This document shows positions 59,278 through 64,000 of a stretch of DNA of 64,000 bases, piece after piece (the stretch's first letter is position 1; each line of letters begins with the position of its first letter). This stretch comes from Myrica gale. Its lineage: Eukaryota; Streptophyta; Magnoliopsida; Fagales; Myricaceae. The notes beneath the pieces were generated by a model that worked only from the letters and a program-made list of their open reading frames with translations, was not told where the DNA came from and searched no databases. The stretch is from the NCBI GenBank assembly GCA_963930655.1, contig OZ005604.1, positions 3,482,001 to 3,546,000 on the forward strand, in the 5' to 3' direction. Position numbers and translations under genes: made by a program.

Positions 59278-62200
59278 ATGGCTTCTCTAACTCCAATTTC
59301 CCAATCCCAGTCTTATTTCAACAAACCCCATATCCCAATTCCTCCTTCGTTCTCGAGCCCTCTTTCCAATTTCTCGCTCAAGAAGAGTGGTCGCCTTCGG
59401 TTTAATCTCAAGATGACGCAAGCACCCTTGAAGGCTGTGGTTGTTTCCGCGACGACGGCAGAGAAGCCCCGCAAGCGGTACCCGGGTGAGTCCAAGGGGT
59501 TTGTGGAGGAGATGAGGTTCGTGGCGATGAAGTTGCACACCAAAGACCAAGCGAGGGAGGGAGAGAAGGAGGTCAAGGAGCCGGAGGAGCGGCCCGTGGC
59601 AAAGTGGGAACCCACAGTCGATGGCTACTTGAGGTTCCTTGTCGAGAGCAAGTTGGTCTACGACACGCTCGAGGGGATAGTCGAGAAGGCGGCTTTTCCT
59701 TCCTGTGAGTTGTCAGTGTTTTAATCAGTTAGTTTTCAATTTTTCTTTTCTGAAGACTTTTTGTTGTTTGGAGTTATGTGGAGCCCTTTTGGAATTTTTG
59801 ACGTTCGAATGGGCTTTGGTTTCGTTATTTTGATTTGCCTCAGGCTATAGTGAGATTTTATTATGATCTGCTTGGATTGTTACTGCGTTTCTTTGTTCTC
59901 GATTTCTGTTGAGGGCTGTTATTACGCTTTTGGTTTCTTTTTTGGGGTTCTAGGGATCCTAGTTTTCCATTTCTTTTATCGAGAATAAGGAGTGAAGCGA
60001 CTATTTGGTTTGATGTTTTTCATTTGGATCTAATTTATGTTTTGCATTTCATATTGGAATTGATACTCCAATGCCTGCGTACTTGCGGCTTTGAGTTCAA
60101 TTTCTGAATGTAGATGGACGGGCATTTTTGTGGAGTATTCATCATTTAGCATTCAGCCGTTGTCCAATGAAACATACATACCGAGTTTTCCATCTTTGTT
60201 GAGTGACGCGACTATATGGTTTGATGTTATTCATTTGGATCTAATTTATGTTTTGCATTTCATATTGGAATTGATACTCCAATGCCTGCGTACTTGCGGC
60301 TTTGAGTTCAATTTCTGAATGTAGATGGACGGGCATTTTTGTGGAGTATTCATCATTTAGCATTCAGCCGTTGTCCAATGAAACATACATACCGAGTTTT
60401 CCATCTTTGTTGAGTGACTTTGTGATCTGATGCATCTAGGGCCTTTTTATGATTTGTTTGTGAAGTATGAAATTTCAAGCTTCCATGTTTTGGTGTGATA
60501 GAGATCTAGTGCTAGCTGTGGCTTGACATCCTCTGTATGTACGTATATGCTCATGAATGTTTGCAGTTTTTGAAGGAGCTAAAAAGTTCAGATATTATGT
60601 GCTTTTTGTTGTAGATGCTGAGTTCAGAAACACAGGATTAGAAAGGTCTGGAAAATTGGCTAAAGATTTGGAGGGGTTCAAGGAGCAAGGGTATGCCATC
60701 CCAGAACCTTCATCTCCTGGTGTGAGATATGCCCAATACCTGAAGGAATTATCAGAGAAGGATCCTCAAGCATTTCTCTGCCACTTCTACAATGTTTATT
60801 TTGCCCACAGTGCTGGAGGTCGTATGATTGGGAAAAAGGTAATCAACATTTCTGTGAACTTGTATTTGTTACGGTATACTGTCTTGTCACTGGCCCTATC
60901 CCATAGAGTGAGACCCACATGCCGGTTGCAGGTGTAAACTTGTGTTGGTGTTCTTTGATATGCAATCCTAATAACACAGGGATATCACCAAAATTTTCAG
61001 GTGGTCCTTTCCCTTTAATTGGTCTTTGGTGTGCTGATTGTGCAACATAGAATATAGTGTTCCCATTATTTCACATTTTTTATTCTACAATGGAGGCAAT
61101 CATTTAAAGAAAGTAAATTATGGTTTTTTGAAATCAGAATGTGTTTTTCTTCTCCTTTGCTGTGCCGACTCGTTCACCGAAAGTGTACCTGCTGCCCAGT
61201 GTGTAGGCTCATTTGTGTGGTACATCGGATGCAGGACCTTCACATTTTTTAGAGCTCTTTTTTATCTGAATTTTTTTTGTATGGTTTGTGTTTTTATGGT
61301 ATATAGACTAACTGTTCCAGCAGTTATGAAGTATGTGTTTTTAGTCTTACATTGAAACGTTTCCATAACCTTTTTACTCTTCAAGTTAGATAGGCTACAA
61401 ATATGTAGGGGGCGTCTCTTATCTGATTCTGAATTTGAACATTAGGGGTCCATTTGCCAATTTACAGCTCTTGGTATCTAAATGAAACACCCCTTTCCCA
61501 CTGGATGGGGGGGGGGGGGGGGGGGTTCATTCATACCCGTCCATCACCCTTTCCTCTCTATCTTCTCTCCTATGTTGCCCACCCTAGGCATTGAACACTA
61601 TCGGTCTTATTTTTGAAAATACATTCCCAACCCATGGCAGCATTGGCATTTTTAGTTTAGTTTGCAAGTTACCTGACTCACTTTCCTTTGTTATTACCCT
61701 ATTCAGGTAGCAGAAAAGATACTGAACGGCAAGGAGTTGGAATTTTACAAATGGGATGGTGACCTTTCCCAACTGTTGCAGAACGTGAGGGAGAAGTTGA
61801 ATAAAGTTGCTGAGGTAATTTCTTGCCACCCTTTTCATTGCAATTTCCTTTTTACTAATGCCTCCTTTTGGTTTTTTGTTTTTCCTTCACCTTCTTATAA
61901 GTAAACCACAAAAATACCAATACACCTAGTTTTTTTTTTTCAATACTTCAGTTTTTTGGCATCCTTGTAGTTTTGGGGTAATCATATTTTCTGTAGGATT
62001 TTCTTGTGACATCAGCGTGGCACATGATAAGAAAACTTAACCTTTAATCGAACTTCAGAAACAGTTTTCGAGTTGAAGAACAAAGTTGTTGTACTACCTA
62101 TTTCATGGAACTTTTGCAAATTACTTTTTTGAGCGGTCTAGAAACAGTTCCAAAAAGATGGAGAGAATTTGTGGTTACCACTAGACACAAGGTTGTAAGT

Positions 62201-62356
62201 TAACCTTTTGTCTTTGATTATTTCCTGTGCTTAAAAAACTGATTCATGCATGGGTTTTCTCAGGACTGGACTAGAGAGGAGAAGAACCATTGTTTGGAAG
62301 AAACGGAGAAATCCTTCAAGTACTCTGGAGAGATTCTCCGTCTAATATTGTCATGA
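59278..62356 (+). CDS. Plastid heme oxygenase (HO1/HY1 type), 4 exons
   Basis: Exons 59278-59704, 60615-60838, 61707-61814 and 62264-62356 give 283 residues, close to HY1 (about 282). The first ~55 residues are rich in Ser, Pro and basic residues and fit a plastid transit peptide. The mature part starts near [20 protein letters not shown]. His87 in MKLHTKDQ is the expected proximal heme ligand. [10 protein letters not shown] is the glycine-rich distal helix. The C-terminus is [14 protein letters not shown]. The enzyme opens heme to biliverdin, with release of iron and CO, using ferredoxin in plastids, and feeds phytochromobilin synthesis for phytochrome. I chose the ATG at 59278 because it is the first in frame; upstream in-frame codons lack ATG. 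The gene looks intact. Confidence 0.97.
59998..60419 (+). repeat. Tandem duplication in heme oxygenase intron 1 (211-bp period)
   Basis: The stretch from CGACTATTTGG at 59998 is repeated from 60209 with very few differences, up to the GAGTGACT at about 60419. Both copies lie inside intron 1 (59705-60614), so the coding sequence is unaffected. Confidence 0.9.
61507..61525 (+). repeat. G19 homopolymer in heme oxygenase intron 2
   Basis: An uninterrupted run of 19 G on the coding strand within intron 2 (60839-61706). Such runs are rare in plant introns and are prone to length error in sequencing. Confidence 0.85.
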
Positions 62357-63093
62357 TAGGTACCTTGCAAGGACTGGCGTAAGCCTTAAGGATATCTTTT
62401 AAAATCCACAATGTTGTAATCTTCTTTGTAATGTTTATAATCAATGAAAAGATGAACTCATTGCTGTTACAGACAAGCTGAATTTTTTGCAAATGTAGAT
62501 GTATTTAGGAAATGTGGAGGAGGTGAGCCATTCAGTGTTGTTAGAGATTTCTAGCTCTTATGACGAGCTACAGAAACTGCAAATGGACCTATTTTACTCT
62601 GCCTGTTAATAAAACTCCATCCACCGTGTATAGCATAAGAGGAATATCCCACCTTGTAAGCTGACTGTCTGTCTGTCGACGTTCCTTTTGGGGTGTCCTT
62701 GGGATTGGTAGACAAGACAGATAACCCCGAGTTGTTAAGCGTAGTCTACGATAGCTTATTGCTTGGTCTTTGTCCAAAAGTTTTCTAGCTTGGGTTGCTT
62801 CTTGGATTGTTAGGTGCCTCAGGAAAGCAGCGTCCTATCCAAATCCTATTCTCAGTTCATTCGACTGCCGCTCCCAAAGATTGTTGTTTGGTAATCCGCT
62901 TGGCTCGTTTGAGAGAGGTGATCGCACGTCTCAGGTTCAGGTGGATATTAATAGAGCCCAGTTAGGAAAAGAAAGAAAGCAGATTCAGGTGGTGTATTCA
63001 AACAGTTTCAGCCCTGTACTGTAGATGCGAAAGCCAGGACGAACGAGAATGGTATGGGTCGATAAGATGAGATTGTGTTAAATTCCTTGGTTT
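62357..63093. other. Heme oxygenase 3' UTR and intergenic region
   Basis: A polyadenylation-like AATCAATGAAAAG lies at about 62440. Beyond 62520 frames at 62589-62777 (minus) and 62770-63024 (plus) have no recognised domain. Confidence 0.4.
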
Positions 63094-64000
63094 TTTTTTA
63101 AACAGCTAGTTTTATATATTGAAAAAAACACACAAACAAAAATTACAAGCTAGAAAAACACGGAAAAAAACCCAAAAGGGCGTTACAAGCGACAACTGAG
63201 AGGCCAACAGTAAAGTGGCTTTAAAAGAGGACACAAGGTCCTCAGAGATGGCGGACAAAAAGTTCAAAGCGAGAGGACCCGAGGGCCCTAGAAAACACAA
63301 AAAACACGTGAAAGAACTATCGCTGAAGGACCGCCAACAGGGTTGGCGAGCCGGCTCCAGTAGAACGCTAAACATGCAATCCCAGAAGTAATTGCAAACA
63401 GAAGAAAGACACATAATTAAACCTAAGGAAGCCTTAAACAGAGAGGCTAGCCCAAACGGACAAAAAATGAACATAACACAAACCCTAAACATAGGGGCTG
63501 GCCCAAACGGGCGAAAGCGTAACATAAGTCTCGGTGGAGACCGGAAGGCTCTGGCCAGATCGGCAGCGACGACGTGTGTGGGTGGTCATGGCAGATCCAC
63601 GGCAGGAAAGATAGAGCAGGAGCCACAGAGGCTAGATTTGGGAAGAGATGCAGGTGGCGGGTGGCGGTGGAAGCTGGACTTGCCCTGAAAGTGTACGACG
63701 CATGAGATCCACGCGCCCCCCCCAATCCAGTGGGAAAGGTGGGGCGCGTGTGGGAAGAAACTAGGCGGAAAGCAGCGGGCAACGATTGGCATCCACCTGC
63801 ACAGAAGCAAAAAGAAAACAAAAACTCAACCAACAACAACCATCCGAACCAGAGAGAAGAAAAGGGAAGCGGGAAGAGGGAAGAGGGGAAAAGAAAAAAG
63901 AAAAAGGAAGGGAGAGGAGAAAGCCGAAGCGCTTCCCCTCCTCCGTATCGGCGGCTTGGAGGAAAAACCAGAGAGAGAGAGGGGAGAGAGCATTAAATTC
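63094..64000 (-). mobile_element. LINE-like element lacking coding domains (cut by window edge)
   Basis: On the minus strand the sequence ends in a T- and G-rich 3' UTR (GTAACGCCC, CTTGTAATTTTTGTTTG, CAATATATAAAAC) followed by a poly-A run (plus-strand T-run at 63091-63101). The other end is a CT-rich leader (CTCTCTCCCCTCTCTC) with GC-rich sequence. This reads as a LINE 5' UTR joined to a 3' UTR. Frames at 63112-63839 are by-products; no endonuclease or reverse transcriptase is visible. Confidence 0.4.

Noticed and set aside
63112..63839. Minus-strand frames of 130-137 codons near the right edge
   Set aside because: They read through LINE UTR-like sequence, are rich in Phe, Leu and Ser without domain signatures, and overlap each other.

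Overview
The window is nuclear DNA of a flowering plant, most likely a eudicot. Its genes have spliced exons with GT..AG introns, the intergenic DNA is AT-rich, and all the mobile elements are plant types. I cannot name the species from the sequence.

Four genes are intact by eye and one is broken. (1) A nine-exon TBC-domain Rab GTPase-activating protein of the TBC1D13 type on the minus strand (2997-6958). (2) A two-exon AP2/ERF transcription factor of the SHINE/WIN1 clade on the plus strand (14774-15469). (3) A three-exon stand-alone SPX-domain protein of the SPX1/SPX2 type (40756-43769), with two PHR-type P1BS sites about 160-180 bp upstream of its start codon. (4) A four-exon plastid heme oxygenase of the HO1/HY1 type (59278-62356). 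(5) A class III peroxidase pseudogene (55463-56777) with at least four separate lesions.

The rest is mostly transposable elements, and many can be dated relative to each other because they nest and keep target-site duplications (TSDs). 1-2.1 kb: a minus-strand LTR element with long LTRs and only a ~0.4 kb internal region. 11.1-18.1 kb: two near-identical 1.7 kb hAT elements in opposite orientation on either side of the SHINE-like gene; the second sits inside a TRIM-like LTR, which itself seems to lie inside a decayed CACTA element (15.8-21.3 kb). 25.1-26.0 kb: another non-autonomous hAT. 29.9-34.2 kb: a coding-poor Ty3-type element whose interior is GC-rich tandem repeats, with a hAT in one LTR. 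34.7-36.0 kb: a solo LTR. 36.7-37.6 kb and 50.7-52.9 kb: two Mutator-like elements with 9-bp TSDs. 45.2-50.6 kb: an L1-type LINE with ORF1 remnants and a 3' end but no reverse transcriptase, split by a second copy of the short-internal LTR element. 53.9-54.9 kb: a hAT with a transposase C-terminal remnant.

The genes are not an operon and show no common pathway. The strongest regulatory reading is for the SPX gene, whose paired P1BS sites fit control by PHR factors under phosphate starvation. The most unusual observations are the family of LTR elements that has kept only primer-binding site, polypurine tract and ~0.4 kb between 1.3 kb LTRs, and the inverted hAT pair plus a foldback palindrome around the SHINE-like gene. 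I saw no CRISPR, prokaryotic operon or viral gene set.
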